This document shows, piece after piece, positions 1 to 7,006 of a stretch of 33,473 bases of DNA. The DNA is taken from contig JAILAA010000159.1 in NCBI GenBank assembly GCA_024681875.1, forward strand, positions 1 to 33,473, given 5' to 3'. The stretch's first letter is position 1. Every line of letters begins with the position of its first letter. The position numbers and the translations under genes are program-made. This DNA is from Prevotella sp. Lineage in GTDB: Bacteria > Bacteroidota > Bacteroidia > Bacteroidales > Bacteroidaceae. The notes beneath the pieces were generated by a model. The model saw nothing but the letters and a program-made list of their open reading frames with translations, ran no database searches and was not told the DNA's origin.

Positions 1-41
<41 letters not shown>

Positions 42-53
42 ATTTGTTTATAG

Positions 54-126
54 AGCGGAAAACGGGGCTCAAACCCGCGACCCCCAGCTTGGAAGGCTAG
101 TGCTCTATCAACTGAGCTATTTCCGC
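54..126 (-). tRNA. tRNA-Gly (TCC)
   Basis: A full cloverleaf is visible on the minus strand: acceptor GCGGAAA pairs with TTTCCGC, the D-arm is GCTC...GAGC, the anticodon stem CTAGC/GCTGG closes loop CTTCCAA (anticodon TCC), and the T-arm carries GGTTTGAGCCC. No CCA is encoded after the discriminator, so it must be added enzymatically. Confidence 0.95.
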
Positions 127-152
127 AAGTACGGCATCTCGGCTTCGCCTCA

Positions 153-170
153 ACAAAAGCGAGCTTTTGT
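153..170. repeat. Short palindrome in the tRNA spacer
   Basis: An 18-nt inverted repeat with two 8-nt arms, ACAAAAGC and GCTTTTGT, around GA. It lies in the 85-nt spacer between tRNA-Tyr and tRNA-Gly. Its function is unknown; it could mark a processing hairpin or a dispersed intergenic repeat. Confidence 0.5.
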
Positions 171-211
171 GCTCGGCTTGCACTCAATTCCGCAAAAACA
201 TCTCGTGAGAG

Positions 212-294
212 TGGGAGGTGATGGATTCGAACCACCGAAGTCGAAAGACAACAGATTTACAGTCTGCCCCATTTGACCGCTCTGGAAACCTCCC
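212..294 (-). tRNA. tRNA-Tyr (GTA)
   Basis: An 83-nt class II tRNA with a long variable arm. Acceptor GGGAGGT pairs with ACCTCCC, with discriminator A. The anticodon stem CAGA/TCTG closes a loop containing GTA, and the T-arm has GGTTCGAATCC. It lies second in the transcribed order of the array. Confidence 0.95.
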
Positions 295-343
295 AATATT
301 TTTCTTTGCTCCGGGCCTCATGCCCTTTGCTTCTCCAATCTTG

Positions 344-417
344 AGCCTCTTGTCGGATTCGAACCAACGACCCCGAGATTACAAATCACGTGCTCTGGCC
401 AACTGAGCTAAAGAGGC
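344..417 (-). tRNA. tRNA-Thr (TGT)
   Basis: Acceptor GCCTCTT pairs with AAGAGGC; the D-arm is GCTC...GAGC; the anticodon loop TTTGTAA reads TGT; the T-arm has GGTTCGAATCC. The anticodon stem has one T-T mismatch. It is the first tRNA of the array, 52 nt downstream of a recognisable -7 box. Confidence 0.94.
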
Positions 418-469
418 TTTTTATGCAGCCGCTTCCGTTTCAGAATTACGACCTGTTGGAAAACGGCTG

Positions 470-500
470 CAAAGTTACGACTTATTTTTGAACTACCAAA
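470..500 (-). promoter_or_regulatory. Promoter of the tRNA array
   Basis: The minus strand shows TTTG (500-497), a 19-nt gap, then TAACTTTG (477-470). This matches the Bacteroidetes -33/-7 consensus of TTTG and TAnnTTTG. It points at the tRNA-Thr(TGT) gene and separates the array from hpf upstream. Confidence 0.8.
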
Positions 501-518
501 ATTTTTTGAGACTTTTTT

Positions 519-821
519 TTAGTAATTCCTTGATTTTTCCTTTATTTTCTGCAGTTGCACCTTCAGCGCGTCAACACAGAGGTCTATTCCTTCCTCAAAC
601 GTGTCGTTCACTTTCTCCACGTGAACAGGAGCCTGACCTGGCAAGGTCACTGTGAGACTTGTCTCCTTGTTCTGAGCAGTGGCAGGTTTAACAACCTTCA
701 ATTGCACCTCTACTTTCTGTATATCTTCATAGGATTTTTCTAACTTGGCGACCTTCTTCTCGATGAACGCCTCTAACTTCTCGGTAGCGTCGAAATGAAT
801 CGACTGAATCTTAATCTCCAT
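519..821 (-). CDS. hpf: Ribosome hibernation promoting factor (HPF/RaiA family)
   Basis: A 100-residue protein of the sigma-54 modulation/ribosome interface family, which binds the 30S decoding centre in stationary phase and promotes inactive ribosome dimers or monomers. It starts MEIKIQSIHFDATEKLEAFIEKKVAKLEK, typical of the beta1-alpha1 part of the fold, followed by VQLKVVKP and SLTVTLPGQAPVHVEK as later strands and a C-terminal helix (DLCVDALKVQLQKIKEK). This is the short form: the C-terminal dimerisation domain of long HPF is absent, as is common in Bacteroidetes. It lies 36 nt downstream of xerC on the same strand and is probably co-transcribed with rpsU and xerC. Confidence 0.93.
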   Translation of the reverse strand: MEIKIQSIHFDATEKLEAFIEKKVAKLEKSYEDIQKVEVQLKVVKPATAQNKETSLTVTLPGQAPVHVEKVNDTFEEGIDLCVDALKVQLQKIKEKSRNY

Positions 822-857
822 AGTTGTCTTTTGTTTTTAAAAAGTTAAACTATCAGG

Positions 858-1736
858 TTAGCCCCTTGGGTGGGCATCCTTGTAAACTCGTTTGAGCTGT
901 TCGAAGGTGGTGTGCGTGTAAATCTCGGTCGTCTCTAAGCTTTCATGCCCCAGCAGCTGGCGGACGCTTTCCAGTCCGGCGCCGTTGTTGAGCAAGGCTG
1001 TTGCGAAAGAGTGTCGCAGCACATGTGGCGAGCGTTTCTTCATGGTGGTCACCTTTGACAGGTTGTCCTTCGTAGCGACGTACACGCGGTAGGGTGTGAT
1101 GCGTCTCCCGTCTTTTTCCACAAAGAGTGCCCCTTCTGTCGAGCCCACTTCGCTGTCGCGCACTTCCATATAGTGCTGCAGCTGCCGGGCCATTTCTGCC
1201 CCGAAAGGCACGATGCGCTGTTTGTTCCTCTTACCGGTCACTTTCAGCTGGCCGGCGGTGAAGTCCACATCGCCATCGTTAAGCCCTATCAGCTCTGCTC
1301 TTCTCAGTCCTGCCTCGTATAATAATATAATAATAGTACGCGCGCGTACATTATTAAAATCATCAGCCCACTGCTCTTCGTCGAGCAGCTTATCCATCTC
1401 GCTCTCGCGAACGAACTGCGGCAGCGGCTTGGCTTTCTTCGGCCCTGTCAGGCCATGCGCCGGATCGCGATCCACCAGTTTCCTGGCCAGCGCGAACCTA
1501 TAGAACGAACGCAATGCCGAAAGACCCGTATTGACGGTGGAGGCGATATTGCCCCGCTCCATCAGGCTCTCCATCCATCCGCGGATGATGTCGGCATCCA
1601 CCGATGCCCAATCGAGCCCAGCCTCTAGGGACTGAAAATAAGCTTCAAAGTCGCAAAGGCTCATCTCGTATCGCTGAACGGTCAGCTCACTGCGGTTGCG
1701 TTCATAGCGCAGATACTTGAGAAAGAGGTCAATCAC
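858..1736 (-). CDS. xerC: Tyrosine recombinase, XerC/XerD type
   Basis: A 292-residue site-specific recombinase, usual length for XerC/D, expected to resolve chromosome dimers at dif. The N-terminal SAM-like core-binding domain spans about residues 1-90 and the catalytic domain about 105-290. Catalytic residues are visible: R145 or R146 in GLRRAEL, K169 in VTGKRNK, H238 and R241 in HVLRH, H264 in LLGHES, and nucleophile Y273 in TEIYTHT. It lies between rpsU and hpf, an order I know from other Bacteroidales, which supports the housekeeping recombinase rather than an integrase. One oddity is an AT-rich run of codons at 1320-1350 next to a perfect GTACGCGCGCGTAC palindrome. Confidence 0.92.
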   Translation of the reverse strand: MIDLFLKYLRYERNRSELTVQRYEMSLCDFEAYFQSLEAGLDWASVDADIIRGWMESLMERGNIASTVNTGLSALRSFYRFALARKLVDRDPAHGLTGPKKAKPLPQFVRESEMDKLLDEEQWADDFNNVRARTIIILLYEAGLRRAELIGLNDGDVDFTAGQLKVTGKRNKQRIVPFGAEMARQLQHYMEVRDSEVGSTEGALFVEKDGRRITPYRVYVATKDNLSKVTTMKKRSPHVLRHSFATALLNNGAGLESVRQLLGHESLETTEIYTHTTFEQLKRVYKDAHPRG

Positions 1737-1796
1737 GCTTTTCGGCTACGAATTTACGGAAATTATTTGATTCTACCAAATTTTCCGGAAACTTTT

Positions 1797-1991
1797 TTAG
1801 TTTTCCTCGGCAGTACGCAGCTGCTGTACATAGACGGCATGCTCCATCTTCAGGCGCTTCAGTACAGAGGGTTTGTTGAACTGCTGACGGCGACGGAGCT
1901 CCTTGACCACGCCGGTCTTCTCAAACTTTCTCTTAAACTTCTTAAGGGCCTTCTCAATGTTTTCGCCTTCTTTTACAGGTACAATAATCAT
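1797..1991 (-). CDS. rpsU: 30S ribosomal protein S21
   Basis: A 64-residue basic protein beginning MIIVPVKEGENIEKALKKFKRK, the characteristic S21 N-terminus, with the KELRRRQQFNKPS segment. S21 sits on the 30S platform near the 3' end of 16S rRNA. It is the first gene of the apparent rpsU-xerC-hpf transcript; xerC starts 60 nt downstream. A -7 box lies about 80 nt upstream. Confidence 0.97.
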   Translation of the reverse strand: MIIVPVKEGENIEKALKKFKRKFEKTGVVKELRRRQQFNKPSVLKRLKMEHAVYVQQLRTAEEN

Positions 1992-2069
1992 ACTGTTTTT
2001 TGACTTTAAATATTTAATGGGTTATACATAAATGCAGTGTTCGAGCGCAGCGCGCACGAAATGCGGGTG

Positions 2070-2077
2070 CAAAATTA
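2070..2077 (-). promoter_or_regulatory. Predicted -7 element for rpsU-xerC-hpf
   Basis: TAATTTTG on the minus strand matches TAnnTTTG and lies 79 nt upstream of the rpsU start codon. No clean TTTG -33 element is visible; the best candidate, CTTG, sits about 20 nt upstream. Confidence 0.55.
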
Positions 2078-2179
2078 CTACTTTTTGTTGAATCGGCCAA
2101 GTTTTTCTTTCTTTTTTTTAAAAATGCCGGCATTTTGCAGGAATAAAATAAAGAGCGGGTGTTTTTGGGGCAACAATCT

Positions 2180-2288
2180 CTTTTTCAGGAAGGCTCAGTG
2201 GCTTTTCCCAAAAAGCCCTAGGGGTGAGACTTTTTTCCCAAGCGGTGGGACTTTTGTCCCAAGCGTTGGGATTTCTTGGGAAAGCAAG
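2180..2288 (-). repeat. Triple-hairpin intergenic repeat, copy 1
   Basis: Three successive short hairpins are seen: CCCTAGGG, TCCCA-AGCGG-TGGGA, and TCCCAA-GCG-TTGGGA, separated by T-rich linkers. They are enclosed by outer arms GCTTTTCCCAA and TTGGGAAAGC, which can pair apart from one extra T. Read on the minus strand, the segment matches the plus-strand sequence at 23190-23290 over about 100 bp, including the downstream CCTGAAAAAGAGATT. It fills the interval between the divergent rpsU and PASTA promoters and carries no credible gene. Confidence 0.7.
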
Positions 2289-2339
2289 ATTTTTCTCAAA
2301 AAAAACAGCGCTACAAATGCATATTTCAAAAAATATGTG

Positions 2340-2347
2340 TACATTTG
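2340..2347 (+). promoter_or_regulatory. Predicted -7 element for the PASTA-rluD-ddl operon
   Basis: TACATTTG matches TAnnTTTG and ends only 4 nt before the ATG at 2352, so a transcript from this box would have almost no leader. An imperfect inverted repeat, CAAATG...CATTTG (2314-2347), overlaps the box and could be an operator. No TTTG -33 element is visible. Confidence 0.55.
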
Positions 2348-2351
2348 CAAC

Positions 2352-3053
2352 ATGAAAGCAAAGAAATTCTTCCGGAAGTTCGCCAGCTGGCACCTCTGGC
2401 TTAACCTGCTGGGCATGGTAGCCGTCGTTGTAATGGCCTTTGTAGGCCTGAAGTGGTGGTTACTGAAATACACACATCACGGCGAGGGTATTGAGGTGCC
2501 CGATCTGTATGGAAAGAACTACCTTGAGGCACAAGAGGCAGTGGCCGAGCTGGGCCTGCGCATCGAGGCCAACGATTCCACCTATATCAAGGAGATGCCC
2601 GCCGGCAGTATCGTCGTGCAGTCACCTTCAAAGGGAATGAACGTCAAAGAAGGCCGCATCATCTACGTCACCATCAACTCGCTCACCATACCACGCGTCA
2701 GAATCCCCGACATCGTGGACAACTGCAGCTATCGCGAGGCCATCGCCCGCCTACAGGCCCTTGACCTGCACGTGCTGCCACCTAAGCTCATCGATGGCGA
2801 GAAGGACTGGGTCTACGGTATCAAGATGGACGGTCGCGACATACACGTAGGCGACATGGTTGCCCGCGAGTCGCAGCTGGTGCTGGTCATCGGCAATGGC
2901 TCGTGGAACGAAACGGGCGACGACGATTTCTATGAACTGCCGCCCCTCGGCAACGGCGATGACGAAAGCACTCAGGATGATCCCGCCAACGGCTATGAAG
3001 GGCCGGAAGACGACTTCGTGCCCGTTGACCCGAGAGAACTGGAAATGTACTAA
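2352..3053 (+). CDS. Membrane-anchored PASTA domain protein
   Basis: A 233-residue protein. A short basic N-terminus (MKAKKFFRK) leads into one transmembrane segment (about residues 17-37), so the rest is probably periplasmic. Two PASTA-like repeats follow: IEVPDLYGKNYLEAQEAVAELGL with the VVQSPSKGMNVKEGRIIYVTIN ending (about 48-115), then VRIPDIVDNCSYREAIARLQAL (about 119-180). The C-terminal 45 residues are very acidic. PASTA domains bind muropeptides or beta-lactam-like ligands in kinases and PBPs, but here no kinase or transpeptidase domain is attached. The open frame extends upstream to 2037 only through repeat and promoter sequence, so I start at 2352. rluD begins 3 nt after the stop codon. 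Confidence 0.88.
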   Translation: MKAKKFFRKFASWHLWLNLLGMVAVVVMAFVGLKWWLLKYTHHGEGIEVPDLYGKNYLEAQEAVAELGLRIEANDSTYIKEMPAGSIVVQSPSKGMNVKEGRIIYVTINSLTIPRVRIPDIVDNCSYREAIARLQALDLHVLPPKLIDGEKDWVYGIKMDGRDIHVGDMVARESQLVLVIGNGSWNETGDDDFYELPPLGNGDDESTQDDPANGYEGPEDDFVPVDPRELEMY

Positions 3054-3056
3054 GCG

Positions 3057-4145
3057 ATGATGACGGAGCCTGACATAGACTACGGCGAGGAGCTCAGCGA
3101 AGAGGAGCTTTCAGAGCTGATGGATGGCAGCGAAGCCTCCGAGGCCGACGGGCAATTGTATGAGCACCTGCGCATGGAGGTGGACCGAGGCCAGGTGCCG
3201 TTGCGCATCGACAAATACATGACCGAGCACACACAGCACGCCAGCCGCAACCGCATACAGCAGGCTGCCGAGGGCGGGTTCCTCTTCGTCAACGACAAAC
3301 CCGTAAAGAGTAATTATAAGGTGCGCGCGGGAGACGTCATCAGCCTGCGCCTGACACGCCCCCACTTCGACACCACCATCGTACCTGAGGAGATGCCGCT
3401 TGACGTGCGCTACGAGGACGATGACCTGATGGTCATCTACAAGCCAGCTGGCTTAGTAGTACATCCGGGCTGCGGCAATTTCCACGGCACATTAGTCCAC
3501 GCCATCGCCTGGCATCTGCGAAATCTTCCTACGTATGACCCCAACGACCCGCAGGTAGGCCTTGTCCATCGTATTGACAAGGATACCAGCGGATTGCTCG
3601 TCGTGGCAAAGACTCCCGAGGCAAAGTCCAATCTGGGCAAGCAGTTTTTCCACCATGAGACCCACCGCAGTTATGTGGCCCTTGTCTGGGGAAATTTCGT
3701 CGAGGACGAAGGCCGCATTGAGGGAAATATCGGCCGTGACCCGAAGGACAGGCTGCGGATGGCGGTCTTCCCGCCCGACAGCGAAACAGGTAAGCCCGCC
3801 GTCACCCATTACAAGGTACTGGAGCGCTATGGCTACACCACCCTTGTCGAGTGCCGTCTGGAAACGGGACGCACGCACCAGATCCGTGCCCACATGAAGC
3901 ATATCGGTCATCCGCTCTTCGCCGACGAGCGCTACGGCGGCTGCGAGATACTGCGAGGCGAGCGTACTGCCAGCTACAAGGCCTATGTACAAAACTGCTT
4001 CAAGCTCTGTCCGCGCCAGGCGCTGCATGCCCAGACGCTGGGTTTCGTGCATCCAACGACAGGCAAGCAGATGGACTTCACTTCTTCCCTACCCAACGAC
4101 TTGATGGCACTTGTCGACAAATGGCGGCGGCGACTACAGGCTTAG
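3057..4145 (+). CDS. rluD: RluD-type rRNA pseudouridine synthase
   Basis: A 362-residue RluA-family enzyme that isomerises uridines in 23S rRNA. An acidic N-terminal extension of about 40 residues precedes an S4 RNA-binding domain (about 48-105: LRIDKYMTEH...GGFLFVNDKPVKSNYKVRAGD). The catalytic domain follows, with motif HRIDKDTSG; D174 is the expected nucleophile. The later motif GRTHQIRAHMKHIGHPLFAD is also typical. The family assignment is firm; RluD rather than RluA or RluC is inferred from the S4 domain and synteny. The stop codon overlaps the first heptamer of a short repeat array, and ddl starts 60 nt further on. Confidence 0.9.
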   Translation: MMTEPDIDYGEELSEEELSELMDGSEASEADGQLYEHLRMEVDRGQVPLRIDKYMTEHTQHASRNRIQQAAEGGFLFVNDKPVKSNYKVRAGDVISLRLTRPHFDTTIVPEEMPLDVRYEDDDLMVIYKPAGLVVHPGCGNFHGTLVHAIAWHLRNLPTYDPNDPQVGLVHRIDKDTSGLLVVAKTPEAKSNLGKQFFHHETHRSYVALVWGNFVEDEGRIEGNIGRDPKDRLRMAVFPPDSETGKPAVTHYKVLERYGYTTLVECRLETGRTHQIRAHMKHIGHPLFADERYGGCEILRGERTASYKAYVQNCFKLCPRQALHAQTLGFVHPTTGKQMDFTSSLPNDLMALVDKWRRRLQA

Positions 4146-4178
4146 ACTACAGACTATAGACTTTAGACTTCAGACATT
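4144..4178 (+). repeat. Five AGACNNN heptamer repeats
   Basis: Five consecutive 7-nt units: AGACTAC, AGACTAT, AGACTTT, AGACTTC, AGACATT. The first overlaps the TAG stop codon of the rluD-type gene. The array takes up most of the 60-nt gap before ddl. Confidence 0.8.
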
Positions 4179-4205
4179 ATATAAACTTCAACTCTCAAAT
4201 CATAT

Positions 4206-5195
4206 ATGAAACAACAGAAAAGAACCATAGCCATCGTATGCGGTGGCGACAGTAGTGAGCACGACGTATCACTACGCTCAGCACAAGGTCTCTACTCCTT
4301 CTTCGACAAAGAACGCTATAATGTCTATGTCGTAGAGATGAAGGGCACCGACTGGCAGGTGGACCTGCCTGACGGCACAACGTCGCGTGTGAAGCTACAC
4401 GACTTCTCCTTCCGCGAAGGGGGCAAGACGCGCCACTTCGACTATGCCTACATCACCATACACGGTACGCCGGGCGAGAACGGCATCCTGCAGGGCTACT
4501 TCGAACTGCTCCACATACCCTACAGCACCAGCAACGTACTGGTGGAGGCAATAACTTTCGACAAGTTCGTGCTCAACCAGTATCTAAAGGGCTATGGCGT
4601 CAGAGTGGCCGAAAGCGTGCTGGTGCGCCGCGGACAGGAGCATCAGTTAGACGAACAGAAGATTGTGGAGGCCGTAGGTATGCCGTGTTTCGTGAAGCCC
4701 GCCTGCGACGGCAGCAGCTTCGGGGTAAGCAAGGTGAAGCACCCCGACCAGCTGGCAGCTGCCATGCGTGTGGCCATGATGGAGAGCGACGAGGTGATGA
4801 TTGAGTCTTTCCTCGAAGGCACCGAAATCACCGTCGGCTGCTACAAGACGAAGACGAAGAGCGTGGTTTTCCCCGTCACTGAGGTGGTGACGAAGAATGA
4901 GTTCTTTGACTACGACGCCAAGTACAACGGTCAGGTGGAAGAGATAACGCCCGCCCGCATCCCTGACGAGCAGGCCGAGCGTGCGCAACAACTCACTTCG
5001 GCCATTTACGATATTCTGCATTGCAACGGCATCATCCGCATCGACTACATCATCTCGCCGAAGGGCGACATCACCATGCTCGAGATCAACACAACGCCCG
5101 GCATGACTGCCACCAGCTTCATCCCCCAGCAGGTGCGTGCTGCCGGTCTGAGCATGACCGACGTGCTGACCGACATCGTAGAGAACCAATTCTAA
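4206..5195 (+). CDS. ddl: D-alanine--D-alanine ligase
   Basis: A 329-residue ATP-grasp enzyme that makes the D-Ala-D-Ala dipeptide for peptidoglycan precursors in the cytoplasm. The N-terminal motif VCGGDSSEHDVSLRSAQG and HGTPGENGILQGYFELL are characteristic. The ATP-grasp core shows PCFVKPACDGSSFGVSKV and EVMIESFLEGTEITVG, and the magnesium/substrate end shows IRIDYIIS and EINTTPGMTATSFIPQQ. Length is close to the usual 300-370. The next gene starts 4 nt after its stop, consistent with one operon. Confidence 0.95.
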   Translation: MKQQKRTIAIVCGGDSSEHDVSLRSAQGLYSFFDKERYNVYVVEMKGTDWQVDLPDGTTSRVKLHDFSFREGGKTRHFDYAYITIHGTPGENGILQGYFELLHIPYSTSNVLVEAITFDKFVLNQYLKGYGVRVAESVLVRRGQEHQLDEQKIVEAVGMPCFVKPACDGSSFGVSKVKHPDQLAAAMRVAMMESDEVMIESFLEGTEITVGCYKTKTKSVVFPVTEVVTKNEFFDYDAKYNGQVEEITPARIPDEQAERAQQLTSAIYDILHCNGIIRIDYIISPKGDITMLEINTTPGMTATSFIPQQVRAAGLSMTDVLTDIVENQF

Positions 5196-5199
5196 AACC

Positions 5200-6330
5200 A
5201 TGAGAATAGAAGATTTCGACGCAATCCGCCCCCTTGAGCCGCAGGAACTGCCCGCGGCTTACGACCGTTTGGAGCAGGACGCACAGTTCCGCATCGTGGT
5301 GAACTATCTTTATCCACAGGTGCCTTTCGAGGCGATTATGCAGAACATGCGGAAGTGCCATACGTGCTTTGAGTTCCAGAAGATGTTTTGCTATCCTTTC
5401 CTGAAACAACTCATGGCGAAGGCGTCGACAGGTCTTGACTTGGACGCCTCGGCCATTGACGTGTCGAGCCGTTACACCTTCGTCAGCAACCACCGCGACA
5501 TTGTGCTCGACAGCGCCCTGCTCGACGTGCTGCTCATCGATGCTGGCGCCGGCACTACCTGCGAGATTGCCATTGGCGACAACCTGCTGGCAGCTCCATG
5601 GATCAAGGACATTGTGCGCATCAACAAATCATTCATCGTGGAACGTTCTTTAGGCATCCGCGAAATGCTGGCAGCCTCAAAACGCCTGTCGGAATACATG
5701 CACTATGTCATTGGCGTAAAGCACGACAACGTATGGATAGCTCAGCGCGAAGGCCGTGCCAAGGACAGCGACGACCGCACACAGTCCAGCATTCTGAAGA
5801 TGATGGCCATGGGCGGAGAGGGCACTGTCATCGACCGTCTCAAGGCGCTGCACATCGTACCCCTGAGTATCAGCTATGAGTATGACCCCTGCGACTTCCT
5901 CAAGGCACGCGAGTTCCAGCTGAAGCGCGATGTGCCGGGCTGGAAGAAAACCAAGCAGGACGATGTGGAATCGATGCGCACCGGCATCATGGGGTACAAG
6001 GGCCATGTACACTACCACTGCGCCCCCTGCATTGACGATTGGCTCGACACCCTGCCCCAGGACATGCCTAAAGGCGAGCTCTTCGACACAATCGCTGCCC
6101 ACATCGACAAGGAAATACACCGTCACTATCGGCTCTATGCTACCAACCGGGTGGCAGCAGGGGCCGAAAGCACTGACGAGGAAAAAGCAAAATTCGCCCA
6201 TTTCATCGACAATCAAATTGCCAAAACACAACAGCTCGAGCAGCCAGACATTCCTTTCTTGCGCGAGCGCATCACCACCATGTACGCCAACCCCTGGCAC
6301 AACCATGCGAAAGCACTTAACCAAGAATAA
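5200..6330 (+). CDS. PlsC-like acyltransferase
   Basis: A 376-residue protein of the glycerolipid acyltransferase superfamily (1-acylglycerol-3-phosphate acyltransferase-like), expected to transfer acyl chains during phospholipid or related lipid synthesis. The key motif is FVSNHRDIVLDSALLDVLL around H98; the Asp that would complete an HX4D motif is shifted by one place (H98...D104, five residues between), so the catalytic pairing should be checked (D100 is an alternative acidic residue). Residues KSFIVERSLGIREML and EGRAKDSDD resemble the substrate-binding blocks. The protein is longer than PlsC (about 250), with an extra C-terminal region. It begins 4 nt after ddl. Confidence 0.78.
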   Translation: MRIEDFDAIRPLEPQELPAAYDRLEQDAQFRIVVNYLYPQVPFEAIMQNMRKCHTCFEFQKMFCYPFLKQLMAKASTGLDLDASAIDVSSRYTFVSNHRDIVLDSALLDVLLIDAGAGTTCEIAIGDNLLAAPWIKDIVRINKSFIVERSLGIREMLAASKRLSEYMHYVIGVKHDNVWIAQREGRAKDSDDRTQSSILKMMAMGGEGTVIDRLKALHIVPLSISYEYDPCDFLKAREFQLKRDVPGWKKTKQDDVESMRTGIMGYKGHVHYHCAPCIDDWLDTLPQDMPKGELFDTIAAHIDKEIHRHYRLYATNRVAAGAESTDEEKAKFAHFIDNQIAKTQQLEQPDIPFLRERITTMYANPWHNHAKALNQE

Positions 6331-6334
6331 GATC

Positions 6335-6991
6335 ATGAGCCGAGCCATATTCTTCTGCCTCCTTTCATACAGCATTGCAGCCTGTAGCATCGACGCCTAC
6401 GATAAGGGCGAAGGTGAAAACTCGCTACTGACAGCCGAGATGACAGAGGCTTTCGTGAACAGCGACGGCAAAGTGACGGCCGTGGAGACCGACGAAGGCG
6501 AGCACCTGGCTCTGACTACGCCGACAACGGTGAAATGGATGTCTAAGTCCGACACTACCTACCGTGCGCTACTCTATTATAACAGGGTGGGCGACAATAA
6601 AGCCGAGGCCGTCAATTTCAACAGGGTGGGTGTACTGACACCCCACACACTTGTCACGAAAGAGAAGAAGGACACCATGAAAACCGACCCGATATATGTG
6701 GAGAGCATCTGGGTGAGTAAAAACAAAAAATACGTCAATATGCGCTTGCGCCTGCTGACGGGCACATCCGATGACGACAAGGCGATGCAGACCATCGGAC
6801 TCATCCGCGACAGCATCAACAGCACCAGCACGCACGAGCGCCTCATTCTCTACCATGACCAAGGTGGCCAACCGGAATATTACTCATCAACGGCCTTCGC
6901 CAGCATCCCCCTGGCCGAAATACATGCTGACACGCTGACCATCACGGTCAACACCTATGACGGGCTGTTGAGCAGAATCATCACCAAATAA
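6335..6991 (+). CDS. NigD-like lipoprotein
   Basis: A 218-residue predicted lipoprotein. From ATG 6335 the signal peptide MSRAIFFCLLSYSIAAC ends in a lipobox with Cys17. An alternative in-frame ATG at 6305 would add MRKHLTKNKI, giving a more basic signal peptide but overlapping the acyltransferase by 26 nt. The mature part resembles NigD-like beta-sandwich lipoproteins of Bacteroidales (a middle VESIWVSKNKKYVNMRLRL block and late HDQGGQPEYYSSTAFASIPL). NigD proteins are named from a bacteriocin locus but their role is not established. No bacteriocin gene is seen nearby. Confidence 0.65.
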   Translation: MSRAIFFCLLSYSIAACSIDAYDKGEGENSLLTAEMTEAFVNSDGKVTAVETDEGEHLALTTPTTVKWMSKSDTTYRALLYYNRVGDNKAEAVNFNRVGVLTPHTLVTKEKKDTMKTDPIYVESIWVSKNKKYVNMRLRLLTGTSDDDKAMQTIGLIRDSINSTSTHERLILYHDQGGQPEYYSSTAFASIPLAEIHADTLTITVNTYDGLLSRIITK

Positions 6992-7006
6992 TGCAAAATC
7001 AAGAAC

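Noticed and set aside
2037..2351. N-terminal extension of the PASTA protein to 2037
   Set aside because: The region holds repeat hairpins and a promoter, and the added residues have no domain character; the ATG at 2352 begins a proper membrane-anchor sequence.
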